64,000 nt of DNA from Bigelowiella natans CCMP2755 (Eukaryota > Cercozoa > Chlorarachniophyceae), in NCBI GenBank assembly GCA_000320545.1, contig ADNK01003130.1:1-64000 (forward strand). Direction: 5' to 3'. Positions 24,980 to 37,187 of the stretch are shown one piece after another (the stretch's first letter is position 1; each line of letters opens with the position of its first letter). Position numbers and translations under genes: made by a program. The notes under the pieces were generated by a model. That model was not told where the DNA came from, did no database searches, and worked only from the letters and a program-made list of their open reading frames with translations.

Positions 24980-25478
24980 GCCTGGGAGAGATGAGAAGCA
25001 AAGGAATCTCACCGTTGAAGATGGAAAGTTACAATAAAATCTCTATCCTGCCAAATCAGCTAGTGACTGACACGAATCTGGCGACCTGACGGTAAAGGCG
25101 TTGATTCACATGATGGCGTGTGGAAGCACTGCCGCAATCGTGTTATCCTAATCGTACGAGAGATGCAGGCCTTGCCACGGCATTGCATCCTAACTCCTTC
25201 CCCTTCCCCTTCCCCAGCACTGGCAAGTTTCCGAGCGGAAGGGGAGGCACGAGGACAGCGTAAGTTTTACCAAGCGACAACGAAAAAACGTTGTCGCTTA
25301 TTATAAACATCATATGGATCCGATCAGATTCAGTTTTCGGGATGACCAACGGCAATTCAGAAATGAAATGCGTTCATTATGCTGTCGCACAATTAAAAAC
25401 GGATGGTTTTTTGGGCCAAAACGGACGGACATTGCCACTGTAGAGCATAAAATCTTAAAATCATCAAGGGGCACCAGC
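24980..25478. promoter_or_regulatory. Head-to-head interval, PhyH / unknown gene
   Basis: 499 bp lie between divergent starts, provided the provisional start at 25479 is right. The interval contains a short hyphenated repeat (ccttccccttccccttcccc near 25197). No promoter motif is claimed. Confidence 0.35.
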
Positions 25479-27325
25479 ATGCCCCCACCGCCGCCGCTCT
25501 CCCGGCAGCTCGCTTGCCCCCCTGGGAAAGTCCTCTTGTCCCTCCTTTTCTGCGCGGCAGGATATGTGGCAACATTAGGTAATGGCGTGGGTTAAGGTTG
25601 CAGAAAAGTAGGGAATGGGTGACGCAGCGACCAGGGCGCGTAAGCTTGCACATCCAACGGATGTTCGCGTTGCTATTTTATGGCCGTACCGCTGCTATTA
25701 TGGGATTGAAATCGTGGTGTAAAGGAAATCGAAAACATGCACACTTTTCCGTATTCATTTTCCCAATGATCTTGCTGAATAAACGCAATAACAGCAGCAT
25801 GTTTAATCACAGGGGTGGGGAGAGGGCCAGTACCGAAAAGCAGACTATGGAGTGGCAGCAGCCACCGTACTGTTAGAATGAGGTTCGTAAGAAAAGATAA
25901 TATATGAAATCAATGGCACCTCTCGTCACACAATCAGTAACATTACAGGACCTTCGGCGGCATTACACTAATCACGCTTATTCCCCCCTCCAGATCGAAA
26001 CCAGCGGCAAGACCTTGGATCTCAACAATACTGGCTCGGCGACCTTCGCATGTTAAAACCTGGGCTGCGAAACGGAAAAAGAAGAAAGATGAAGGTCGGA
26101 GCCTAGTTCGATAGCAGCAGAGATTAGTCCATTCAGAAAAGTAGCATGGAAGGGAAGGATAGCGTCTAGGTGTCAAAGCAAACGTGTATTGAGAGACCAA
26201 TATTCCTCCCCCCCCCCTTTCAGATGACGCGATCGCTCAGATACCTGCAGAGCCTATCTTCGATGACCCCGACCAAATAGTCAGTGGACATATAACAGAG
26301 AGAGAAGGGCAAGGGGTAGGCTGCGGGGAGCGGGGAGGACGAAACCGAAGTAGGCAATTCATCGATAGGATATTGTTTATCTGAATGCCTGGTCTACCAA
26401 AACAGGATGTTGCGCCCAGCATTGACCCCTTCGAAGAGATTTTCCCGGGTTTTGACTTGAAGGAGATGGGGTTCGTCGAAAATCTAACAGATAGAACGAT
26501 ATGGAAGGGGGGGGCGTGAGAATGTCATGGGTGTGAATTCGTCCAAGGGAGAAGTAAACATTACGGTTATCCTATCGCTGGACGCGCAGAAACACACTCT
26601 CTCTCTTAAAAAAAAATGATGATTCTATAGAAAGGAATACTATGAACATACTTCTTCCTCCTCCTCCTGCTGCTGTTGTTGTTGCTGTTGATGATGATGT
26701 TGTGTTTAGGCTTTCGAAGCATCCGGAGGACATGTGGGACCCCGGAATATACAAGATGCCGAACACAAGCAAAAACTACTACGGTTTGGCGACCGCACCA
26801 CGCTCATCTTCCAGCACAAACATACAATAGAAGCACGCATAAGGCCTCAATATCCCCCTTCTCCTCTGACTCTCCCCGCCCCTTTTCCCTCCTCAGAGTA
26901 TTCCACAGTCGCTGAATGTCAGAACTTTGATATGGATTTCGTAAGAGGCCGGGTAGAGTGAAGATTCCTCCCCTCTCCTCCTAAAAGATGCAAATCACCA
27001 TTGCATGCTTCCTTCCCCCCTCCACTTGCTAGAGCGGCCATGTTCCTTTCCCACCATCGTAGATAAAGGATGCTAGTAGGCAGATACATATACTTTTTAG
27101 TTTTCTATACACTCACTTCCACTCTGATTTCAACCTCCTCCTCCTCCTCCTCCTCCTCCTCCTCCTCCCTCACATCTACTTCTATGTGTACAAAAGATAC
27201 GCGGAAACAGTACCCATCCCAAAATGTGGTGGGAGAACACGGTAGTAGTATTGTAATAGTAGGAGGAGGAGGAGGAGGAGGAGGAGGAGGAGGAAGAAAC
27301 AGTGCGCATGCCTATTGGTGAATGC

Positions 27326-27363
<38 letters not shown>

Positions 27364-27445
27364 GGTCCGGAGTCGTTAAGCGAGCGTCCTCGCGCGAGAG
27401 CGCGGGTGCGCGCGCGTGCTCGTTTTTATATATATCTCGAGATAG

Positions 27446-27532
<87 letters not shown>

Positions 27533-28044
27533 GTTCCACCTCCTTTTCCTCCTCCTTAACCCTTCCTCCTCCTCCTGGAAAATAAAGATGATGCCGCGGT
27601 GGAACGAAGACACGCTCTATGATAAGAAACGGTGAGTTTTGTGTGATTTTCTCTCTCTCTATCGCTCGCTCGCCCTCTCTGTGCAGGTGCATGTGCAGGT
27701 GGATGTGCATGTGCGTCTGGGTCATTGGGAAGGAAGAAAGACAAGAAACGGGGGGAGGGGACTTAACAAAAATATGGCGAGAGCATGCTGCTAAGGATCA
27801 ATGCCCTTTCAATCTCTTTCTTATTTTTTGTTTGTTTTTTGTATCAGAGGGTGGCTTTGCCTGGAAGATGAATCGCCAGTGTTGGGGAAGAACATCTCTC
27901 GCCTCATCGGCTTCGAAAGCATCCGGTAGTAGGAGAGGAAGAAGCCATAGCGTGGGTGGGAGAGGGGGGGATTTTGATGGAGGAGGATACGACGATAGAG
28001 ATGGAGACGATGGTAGTACGCTGATGCAACAAGTAGGATGCAAA

Positions 28045-28082
<38 letters not shown>

Positions 28083-29635
28083 GGGTTGGGGGGGGGGGGG
28101 TTAGATTCTTTGGAATGGATATATGAAATGTGGTCGTTATTCTTCCACACGGAAGTAGAGAGATCAGCTTTACCCCCGAAGAGGCAGCATCCCCATCCTC
28201 GTTCTCACTTGTGCGTGTGCACACGTTTGTTTGGTGTTGGTTCGAAAGGGATGCACGGCGTGTGAAAGAAATTATTGCAAGGAATATCTACGATCGCCTG
28301 GTCGTTCCCAATCCACGCCCACAATCTATAGAAAGCGAGAGGGAGGGGAGGGGGGAGAGAAGGAAAAATAATAAAAAAAATATGTTAAGAAAATCGTGGT
28401 GTGGAAGACATGAAAACGGCACACGCAAGAACAAACCTATTAACGCAGAGGCAACCTGTGCTCGAATACATCACTCCGGAGGAATTTAGTGCTGCGGCAT
28501 GCGAGGTGATGCACGCACTTATAAGCAGTTCTGGCCGCTGGTCGTAGTAGAAGAAGAAGAATAATCCATTTACATATATACAGATAACACACACACACAC
28601 ACACAAACATATAATATATATATATATATATATATAATATTGAGTGAAACAATATATTATACTATCATCATATTTGATTTTCTCCCTAAAGAAGGAGAAC
28701 TTAAATGGAACACTTGCTGTAGTTTTCGTTGGAATTACTATCTTAAAATGAAACAAAATGGCGTCGTCGCTTGCCCGTGTTCTCCTCCTCCTCTCTCAAT
28801 CTTTTCCCTTCCCTCCCCATCTTCAGACACCCGGAGTCAACGGCGCGGTGACGGTCGTGCAAACACCGCTCTTCGAGATCTACGGCTCTGTGGTGAGTCA
28901 ACAGCAGCGATCCAGAGCGACGATGATAATAATTATCATAATTATAATAATGATAGTAGACTTGTTATAATTATGTGATGATGATGTCCTTACGCATGAG
29001 TATTCCACTGGGAGCGACATTAAGATCATCACATTGATCATCATCGCCCTCATCATCTACTTCTTCTTCTTCTCCTCGCAGGAATGGGAGGAGGTAGAAG
29101 CAAAGATCCTCAAACATCCAAAGGACCTCGTGGTTCGTGCTCGCGCGCAATTTATTCTAATAGGCCTCGCTAGCAGACATAATTACGACGAGGGGAGCAC
29201 TTTAGGGGTGCTTTTGCTGCTAGCCACACCGAGCTATAACAGCGTATCATCATCTTCGATTTTGTCATCATCATCGTCACCACCGTCCCACATTCCATGT
29301 TCTTTGTGCAGAGCCGAAAAGCGGTGCACGTCCCCGAGAGCAACAGCACGATGGATCTCTGGAAGGACTTCATGGTTCCATGGGACGTGGAGGTGGAGAA
29401 CTACAAGCGCTACCTGGAGTGGCTAGACCGCTATGAGAATGGTTACAATCAACTTTCACTGATACAGCAACAACAACAAAAGAAGAAGGCTTCAAACAAT
29501 AATAAATGTTCAATGGTAGTGATTGGAGAATACTTGAGGCAATATAATTCTTATCTTACAACACCCGTGTGCACAGATAATCTCAAGGGCATCGAGGATG
29601 TATTCGACGACAGTCGTGACGTTGGAGGATTGTAA
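25479..29635 (+). CDS. Unrecognised multi-exon protein with possible N-terminal signal
   Basis: The family is not recognised. The first exon (25479-25578) encodes a Pro-rich start and a hydrophobic stretch ([16 protein letters not shown]), which may be a signal peptide or anchor; its link to the next exon is not resolved. A well-phased chain follows: about 25995-26055 ([17 protein letters not shown]), 26224-26279 ([15 protein letters not shown]), 26406-26470 ([15 protein letters not shown]), 26710-26783 ([19 protein letters not shown]), 26897-26940, 27588-27631 ([14 protein letters not shown]), 27848-27925 ([18 protein letters not shown]), 28156 onward ([19 protein letters not shown]), about 28390-28545 ([19 protein letters not shown]), about 28826-28891 ([20 protein letters not shown]), about 29082-29132, about 29312-29440 ([17 protein letters not shown]) and a last exon ending at 29635. 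Regular intron spacing and steady phase argue for a real gene. I give no function. Confidence 0.6.
27137..27295. repeat. (CTC)n and (GGA)n tracts, inverted complements
   Basis: A CTC run near 27137-27170 is followed by a GGA run near 27261-27295 in the same intron. The two are reverse complements, so the transcript could fold back on itself. Confidence 0.9.
27331..27532. repeat. Microsatellite cluster (GA)n, GC-rich, (TA)n, (CT)n, (TA)n
   Basis: About 200 bp of back-to-back simple repeats: GA, a CGCGCG-rich patch, TA, a short CT run and a longer TA run. The tract is intronic and has high slippage potential. Confidence 0.95.
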
Positions 29636-30799
29636 TCATGTGGGCCGGTAAGAGAAACGGAGGAGTAGTAGCTCCAGTGATAAATATTAGGAGCGGGACG
29701 CACAGAATGATAAAGATAGTAGGTGATGGAACGATGCTGTTGGTGATAATGACAACAACAAGAAATTGTGAAGCTAGCATCAGATGGACCCTGTCAATGA
29801 TGTCTAGATGTGACGTGAGAGACCGTGGCGCTGGATCATTTTCATGGTGTGCAGTGCATCAAAACCCCACAATTTTCTCACAATGAACGCAAAATCAAGA
29901 TGCCATCCACAACACAAAGTCACATGACCTGGAAATGCAACTGCACTGAAGTGCAGAATGTGCTGACACGCGATCACTGCGCGCATTGCGATGCCAGCCT
30001 TGGCTGAGCATTCATCGTGTTGCACGTGGCAATTGAGCGGTGACACAATGGTTCAACTTGTGTGCCTGTCAGAGGTCTGTGCGTGTGCAAGCGAAACGTT
30101 TGAGCTCGCAGAATTGACACCACATTCACTTGCCTGGCTGTTATCACTCGCGGATGTCTAGATGTGTGGCTCGCACAGTCGCACAGTTCATGCTTGCACA
30201 GTGAGGACAGTGAGGGGTAAAACAAGAATTGCTTGCTCAGCTCATGCTCATCATCCAGAAACGCATCGCAACCAACTTTGCATTCATCCCTAAGCACAAA
30301 ACAGAGGCACATGCTGGAACCAAAAAGCCATGAAAATTCCTCAACAAAACAGCCCCTGCCGTTACACGTTCCCTTTTCTCGTCACTAGTCGCAATCAACA
30401 TGCATCTGGCGTTTGCAAACGTGCGACATCATTTTCTGTTCACGAAGAGCCGGATTGTTGCTCTGTTTGGTGCCTGGAGCTGGAGCGTGCGACAAAGGAC
30501 TAGCCGCTGAAAGCACCAAAAATTGCCTCATTCATTCGAAACCTTGGTGCGGTGTTTTGAGCTCTAGAATTGAAGAGCAGCACAACTTTACAAACAACTT
30601 GACAAACAACCAGGCTCTTGCGGACATTAGAGGTTCTTAGTGGCAGATATTAGACGGCTGGTAAGCGATCTCTTGCGTGCGCAGAGCTTGCTTTTTTAAG
30701 TCGGGTGAGAAATACAGCTATTTTTCTGTGAGGGACCTGTCTCAAAATCCAAAGGTGAGGAAACGGTGCCTACGCACATCCACAGCTCCATTCGCTCTC
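29636..30799. other. Spacer with retroelement remnants
   Basis: The first 200 bp are plain spacer. From about 29800 the TGCATG/CACA-rich texture seen in other decayed spacers appears. It includes a possible reverse-transcriptase C-terminal fragment (29825-30007). The promoter of the secreted-protein gene must lie near the right end. Confidence 0.55.
29825..30007 (+). mobile_element. Possible retroelement C-terminal Cys/His motif fragment
   Basis: A 60-codon open stretch ends with WKCNCTEVQNVLTRDHCAHC. The C-x-C, LTRDH, C-x2-C pattern resembles the Cys/His motif near the end of LINE-type polyproteins. It differs from the motif in the 58274-59875 element, so a second family is possible. The call rests on one short motif. 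Confidence 0.45.
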
Positions 30800-33700
30800 A
30801 TGCTATCGTTTGCTTGGCTGCTGATGTCACTGGGATTCACCTGTGAATCCACTAACGGCTTCATTATGGTATGTGTTTTATTCTTTTGGTCAGCCTGGGA
30901 GGATATTAGACCCCGTGGGCGTCGCTCAGTACATCATTCTCACTTAGGCTTCAAAGCAAATTCAGCTACAAGACTCAGTCGTCAACCCAAACATAGATTT
31001 CCTCTATCCATTTTATGTCTGTGGATCATGCCAACAGCAAACAAACCACTGCCCCGCTTCTGCTTCCAGTGTCAGATTCATTGAATGTATGGGGATCTAT
31101 GATGTATTCATCGACACAACCATCGAAGACATCAGAGATTTCTATCGCAAAATTCACGAATTATATGATCTGTTGGGACAAGTTTGCGATCTCGAGGAGA
31201 AGGCAAAGACATATGAAAACCGCCTCAACACAGGTATTTGACAGATGGAATTTGAAATATATCTTCTATAGTTTTGCACAAAATATGACAACAAATCTTA
31301 CATACATTAGCGAGGAATGTTGCTTCGAAGGTTAGGAGGGCTAGACTACCTTATCTTTCTAACGCGATGACTATCGTTGATGCAGGACTCCAGGTAACAT
31401 TTTTACTAGCTATTGATTTACTACCGGCCTGTGCATGTAGGAATTAAGGGTTCATATACTTTGCACTTTGCACAGGTTTTGATTAACGGTGTTCGAGGAT
31501 TACGTAGAGTAGGTGAACTAGGCTGTGATGCACAAGAAAAACTTGACCCTGCCATCAAAACAGCTGAAAGGATCTATGCTGGTCTCGACACACTCGAGGT
31601 TGCCACCGATCTCGTGAAAGGTTACGCAGAAGCACGCTGCAGGATACATAACGAGCTGTGCGTTTTGGGGAGATATTCTAGCTGCCAGTTTTCATCTGCT
31701 ATCGAAGACTTCTATGAGCCAGCCTGTCTTGCCATGCCTAATATGGTATTTCCATTCCTGAACGTTACTTTGCCCCCGGTAAAATTGAGCTTTGGAGATC
31801 TTTTGCCAAACATCGACTGGCTCCTTCTAAATATCCCTATCCAACTCGACATTATCAGAAGCATTCCACTTCCAGACTGGTCGCTGCTGTATTCAATTTT
31901 CGATTTACTTGGAGAGGTTGTTGGTCGGGTCTGCAACACGTTTAAGGGATTTTGTGACGTTGAAATTCCTTTCCTTGGCTCGTTAGATGCTATAGAGAAT
32001 TTCATCAAGGATCTACTGAGAAATATAAGCCCACACCTTGATCTTGAAGCGCTATTCAATAGTCTTCTCAGTCCAAATCCATTCGATATTTTAAACTTAA
32101 ACTTTTGGAATGTTGATATAGACCTAAGAATTGGCAGAATTCCTACTTTCGATATACCTAGATTGAATCTAGCCATTGATAATTTTCTACAACTAATATA
32201 CAATCTTCATCTTCCGATTCCAGACTTCCAGTTACTTTTCCAATGCGAAAAAGATGACGCTGGAACCCTGATAACTTTTGATTACTCCTGCGCTGGAAAT
32301 CATTTCTGCAGTCAATTCAATTTTAATCAGCAGACTCTCTCCTGTCCTACTGGATACAGGGTTAATGTATTTTCTGGCCTGCATTTCGAACAACATAACG
32401 TAGACTTTGAAGATGAGAATGCGTGCAAGATTCCTATCGATTTTGAGTGCAATTCACAGATAGCGATCGATTGTACTGGGCAGGGAAGTTGTATCTATGA
32501 CCCCCCGGATTCGATCAGTCAAAACTCTTTTAAAAATTGTGGAGAAAGTTCAATCGCCACAAGTCATTTCGTGACGATATATACCTGCAAGGATGAACGA
32601 TATTGGAATGCAGGGCTTGGAATTACAATTAATGGGGGTTATGTCGATAACGACGTGATTGAACGCTACATATATCCTCTACAAAGCGACATTCGCAATG
32701 GACAAAGTTCATTTGTTAGCTGTGAAGATGGCTTCTATGTTGTTCTCGGAGGTATATATGGTCATGCAGATCTATATCCTGATGAATTCCGAAAAGCATG
32801 CAACTATCGTCAAAACTGTACTGTTACATGGGACTATGTAAAAGACCTCGACATTCCATCCCGCTATGCCGACCATCCAAACTGGATAGATCCGTCGAAC
32901 TACTGTCCTAGCCAATATATATATGATCACTCAATATTCGGTCCCAATGGTGGATCCTTACTTTGTACTGAAGGGTGCGACTCTTACGATTGCACACGAT
33001 TCGGTGCTTGCCCGAATATCCAGACATGCGACGGGAGCGTTTCTCCTTGCTGTCCAAGGCGGCAATTCTCGAACGGACATGAAATTTTCCAGAACCGAGT
33101 GAATCCTTACAATATTTCGTTGTCTAGTGGTTACAAAAGGTTTTACTGGAGATGCGTATCGAATGAAACTGTACCGCCAATTGATGTACAGATGCAAAGC
33201 CATTTGTCCAGATTGGAAACCTACTTTCCAATAGACTGGCCGCATCCAGGGGATAAAGGCCATACCCTCAAAGTATTTCCTGTTAACACCTCTTTGTCCT
33301 GTTCTAACGTAAACGCTATCATAAACATACGCTCCGCGGTTTATCAGAATCGTGAGGCCACCCAGTTCTCACATGTAACTCCCTTTTATAACAACGATAC
33401 GGAAAAATACAGAATTTTCATTTCAAACAACTGCAACGGAAAGCAGAGTTGCAATATTGATTACCCGATCGATGATCCATTCAGTCACAATGAAAAGCAC
33501 CATTGGCTAGTGTACGCTTATGATTGTCTTTGCGCCCCTGGTACCCAGTACTATGAGCGAACTCAACGATGCGAACTTTGTGATCCTCGTATGGTGTCAG
33601 AGGGAGCCGACAAAAAGTGCAGTTTCTGTGCCTCTGGCCTTGTCCCGAGTATGGACCAAAGCGTTTGTGAGCCATGCCCGGTTGGAACCAAAACTCCAGC

Positions 33701-34913
33701 TGAGGAGCATCCTGTGCACGGTGGATGTGATCCTTGTGAACGCGGACAGTTCCAAGATGAGACAGGCCAGGCATCGTGCAAATCCTGCCCAGCTGGGCAA
33801 TACCAAGATCTTTCCGGGAGCACAAGATGCCAGGAATGTTTACCAGGAACATTCACGTCTACCGAGGGAAATGTCGAATGTACACCTGCAGCGCTAGGAT
33901 ATTATGTACCCACACCAGGAATGACCCATCAGATTCCTTGTCCAAGTTCATACGGCACCGATGTCCTCGGAAGCAAAGATTGCATATCACTTGGTTTAAT
34001 CCACTGTTTGGGAATCGAAAACTGTGTTACCGACGCAAACAATCTAACAAGATGTGGGGACGCTACTTTGTATTACAATACGGTTGCTGCTGCATGTATG
34101 ACTTGCCCAGTAGGTAAGATAGCCAATGACTTGAAGCTTGGTTGTATTGACCCTCCTGAACCAACTCCACACCCAACCCCATTACCAACTCCCGCTCCCA
34201 CCACACTCGCACCCACCATGACTTCCCCAGATGAAATCTTGAAATGTGTTGATACCCGTTTGCGCGATAGCTATGGTTGGAGTCCTAGAGGAGTTTTCCA
34301 AACAATAAGAGACGCTCGTGTAGCCTGCGCAGGCTACACTCGCATGTCTCTTGAATGCCCAACATCTGCAGGATTTGAAGTTTTCTGTGGCAGCGAGAGC
34401 ATGATGAACGCTGCTCCGACCCTCGCTGTTCAGGAATGTGAAGGTCTTCCAAGCAATCCAAACATTCATGGTGGGTCCAACATTCATTGTGTTGGTCCAT
34501 ACTTCCTGACTGAAGATTCCATGCTGTATGCGTTGGGAGGTGCTAATCGGGGTGCAGTGTATCGTGTGGATCCATCAATCTTGAAATGTGTTGATACCCG
34601 TTTGCGCGATAGCTATGGTTGGAGTCCTAGAGGAGTTTTCCAAACAATAAGAGACGCTCGTGTAGCCTGCGCAGGCTACACTCGCATGTCTCTTGAATGC
34701 CCAACATCTGCAGGATTTGAAGTTTTCTGTGGCAGCGAGAGCATGATGAACGCTGCTCCGACCCTCGCTGTTCAGGAATGTGAAGGTCTTCCAAGCAATC
34801 CAAACATTCATGGTGGGTCCAACATTCATTGTGTTGGTCCATACTTCCTGGCTGAAGATTCCGTGCTGTATGCGTTGGGAGGTGCTAATCGCGGCGCCGT
34901 ACTCAGAACCTAG
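30800..34913 (+). CDS. Large secreted Cys-rich protein with GCC2/GCC3-type repeats and a C-terminal tandem domain
   Basis: The model is about 1266 aa: 30800-30868 (signal peptide MLSFAWLLMSLGFTCES), 30948-31233, a tiny exon (31386-31393, or alternatively 31311-31330), and a 3.4-kb exon 31476-34913. The N-terminal third is helical (about 330 residues). A Cys-rich region follows with two blocks resembling galactose-binding-lectin-like folds (CNGKQSCNIDYP, QNCTVTWDYVKD). Then come ephrin-receptor-like GCC2/GCC3 repeats (CELCDP, CEPCPVGTKTP, CDPCERGQFQDETGQASC, CKSCPAGQYQDLSGSTRC), a Pro/Thr linker (about residues 1010-1040) and two almost identical 114-aa copies of a domain starting LKCVDTRLRDSYGWSPRG. 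No C-terminal transmembrane helix is seen, so it is probably secreted or wall-associated. A role in adhesion or recognition is inference. Confidence 0.8.
34236..34910 (+). repeat. In-frame tandem duplication of 342 bp (114 aa)
   Basis: Copy 1 starts at 34236 and copy 2 at 34578, exactly 342 bp apart. The first roughly 265 bp look identical. Differences appear only near the end (FLTEDSM versus FLAEDSV, and GAVYRVD versus GAVLRT at the stop). The period is a multiple of three and falls on domain borders, so both copies are full domains. Confidence 0.95.
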
Positions 34914-35733
34914 TGGCAATGTTATTGGTCAGTGTCAAGACTTGACGATGCAAAGTGCACATCATTTGTATCAGGAAGATCCTTGTGGCAGGCGCGTGTA
35001 CGTGTAGTGACGAATCAAGTCATTATGTCAATGGTGCATCGACCACGCCAGTCAGTAGCTGAAATCATTGTGGAATGCCTTGGCATGTGGTTGGACACAT
35101 GAATTCTGTGCATGAAGAAGCAATCACTGTCTATCTGCTAACATGCTAGCATGGCTCATGACAAACAGCTCTGCTTGCACACATAGTAGTTGCCTCCGAT
35201 GCTGCAACATACGCATCTGAATGTAATGTTTTAGCATCAGCAGTTTACTCATGTTTTGTGGAGGTTCATGCCTTTGTATTTGTCTACTTTGATCATCAGA
35301 ACTAGAGAAAATAAGCATGGAAATCATGCTGTTGTGTGTGCGTTCTCCGCGGAAGGCGCTCGAAAACATGCATGGTAGCATGCATTCTAGCATTGGAGGA
35401 TTAGGAAGGAAACCTTGCATGCACCATTCTGTCATTGCACTCTAGCACTCCATGTCGCACTGCTAGTTAGCTAGACTGGTTGTCACAAATGTCTTTATGC
35501 AAATGTAAAGCTGTAAACAATAGTTGTCATGTTCATCTATTCTCTTAGTATACGATTATTCAAAAAACTTGTGTGCACAGCTACATCATGTGCATTCTCA
35601 GGGCTGCTCTAGATGCACTGCGAACTACACAGGGGATCTTCTCTTTTCCTGAGCAATTTATAAAGGCATAACCACATAGTACGTCACACTGAGTCAGATA
35701 ATGCAAAACAGTACGATGTACTTATTCAAATTC
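34914..35733. other. Tail-to-tail spacer, secreted protein / sulfiredoxin
   Basis: 820 bp with no supported gene. It has the CATGCATG-rich texture of the decayed retroelement spacers and no microsatellites. Both flanking genes must end transcription here. Confidence 0.5.
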
Positions 35734-36824
35734 CTAAACAATGGATTCGATAAAGTCAAAAACTGCATCGCATGGACACGATATGTAGCTACCCAATCTC
35801 TTTTGCGCCTCGAATCTGTGGCATCCGGAAAAGCCGTATATTACACCATCTACTTCGAGGACATCTATCGGCTCCTTTAAGCCTGTCGCAAAGCATGCGG
35901 GAACAACAATATTGTCAACATTGACCATAACATCACCAACGTTGAAACAAAAACCATTCTCCAATGAAGGACAAAAAAACCATGGAGCATTTTTTAGATG
36001 TGTGAGGATACCAATTTCCCCTATTGATTTCATAAGAGCTTGAATCTAGGATATAGGATGAGCACCCAATTACGGTTGAAAACTGTCATTAAAACATCGT
36101 CACGGTTGCACTTGTTGTAATTATCTCGATGCATTTTCTTCGCTTCCGTCTCGGCAATCATAAACGTTCCCAAGCGTATCATCAAGATCAATAATGATGT
36201 ATCCAAAGGTTGAAGTAGACCCTAGCATAATGCAGGAAGGAATCAACGGGTCGCCACCTTTTCCTCATTGTTGGTTCGCGTGTACTCGAACGGCCTACGA
36301 ATTTCCTGGATCGGAATCTAACCAAACACAATAGCTCATAGCAACCACAGCACCACCATCACCAGTACCTGCTAGTAGCGTTGGCAGCAAGCACGTACAT
36401 GTAGCAGCGGCGGCACACAAGTGAATGTGTTTAGATAGCTTTCCATGCTCACTCGTTGGTTTTGTCGGTTTATATTTCCGAAAGGGTCGGACTCAGTGTG
36501 TTTTCTTATCATAGTGACAGACACCTCTTTAACTTTGTCCCACTTGACGCGCTTCGTTGCCTTCTCTGTATTCCAACCGAACCGCTTTTCCATATCCCTG
36601 AGGTCCCGTTGAGCATTTGCATCGGTCGCGCAGAGCTCCACAGGGCGCTCGGCTCCCCTCCACCTCCACCTGAAAGTAGGAAACCTCCCAGCACCGTGCG
36701 AAGGGGTCGATCCCGTTGGGACCCCTCGATCGCGCACAATATGCACTCGTATTGCGCAGAGGGCCTGTTCAGCAAGGGCCAGGAAAAGAATTCCTCGGCA
36801 CGTCGCCGCCGCAGCCGCCGCCAT
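35734..36824 (-). CDS. SRX1: Sulfiredoxin with N-terminal extension
   Basis: Sulfiredoxin reduces over-oxidised (sulfinic) 2-Cys peroxiredoxins using ATP. Four exons join in phase to 204 aa: 36824-36453, 36317-36258, 36045-36012, 35882-35734. The catalytic core reads IPIQEIRRPFEYTRTNNEEK, IQALMKSIGEIG, LKEPIDVLEVDGVIYGFS, then GCHRFEAQKRLG with the active Cys. The first 124 residues are an extension starting MAAAAAATCRGILFLALAEQ, a possible signal or organelle presequence; its cleavage site is not obvious. Intron 3 (36011-35883) is 129 nt, has no in-frame stop and sits between GEIG and LKEP, so a naive ORF includes 43 spurious residues. The gene is divergent from ABCF, sharing a 363-bp interval. 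Confidence 0.95.
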
Positions 36825-37187
36825 TCCAGCACCTCGATCGTCGTCGCCGATGCCCTTCTTTCATAAAAATATTTCATGAAGTCATAAGGTCATTTACTAG
36901 TTTAATTCTCTGAAATCCGTTGTCGCAGGTAAAAAACGACATCTCTTTCTGGGACGGAAGCAAATCCATTCCAGAAGGACTGCGGGAGTGATGGGGCGAA
37001 TTTGTGGCCCCAATTATTTCCAAAAAAACAAGTTATTTCCTTCAACTTTGCTTCCACATCATTGGCAATTCGAGGCGATCCAAAGGTAAATAAAAAGATA
37101 TTCCTAAGATGTTTGTAGGATGAAAAAAAGTCTATGGAAATGTTCCGACAGGAACGAATAAGATGGGGTTGAACACGTGCCACGCCA
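36825..37187. promoter_or_regulatory. Head-to-head interval, sulfiredoxin / ABCF
   Basis: 363 bp lie between two well-supported ATGs in opposite directions. This is the best-defined divergent interval in the window because both exon 1 models are firm. An ORF of about 90 codons on the minus strand inside it has no recognisable domain and is not called. Confidence 0.55.

Noticed and set aside
30677-31084. 135-codon ORF covering the secreted protein's exon 1 and intron 1
   Set aside because: It begins at a non-ATG codon and reads intron 1; splicing 30868 to 30948 gives the better frame.
36902-37183. 93-codon minus-strand ORF between sulfiredoxin and ABCF
   Set aside because: No domain, no splice link, and it fills the divergent promoter interval; likely chance.
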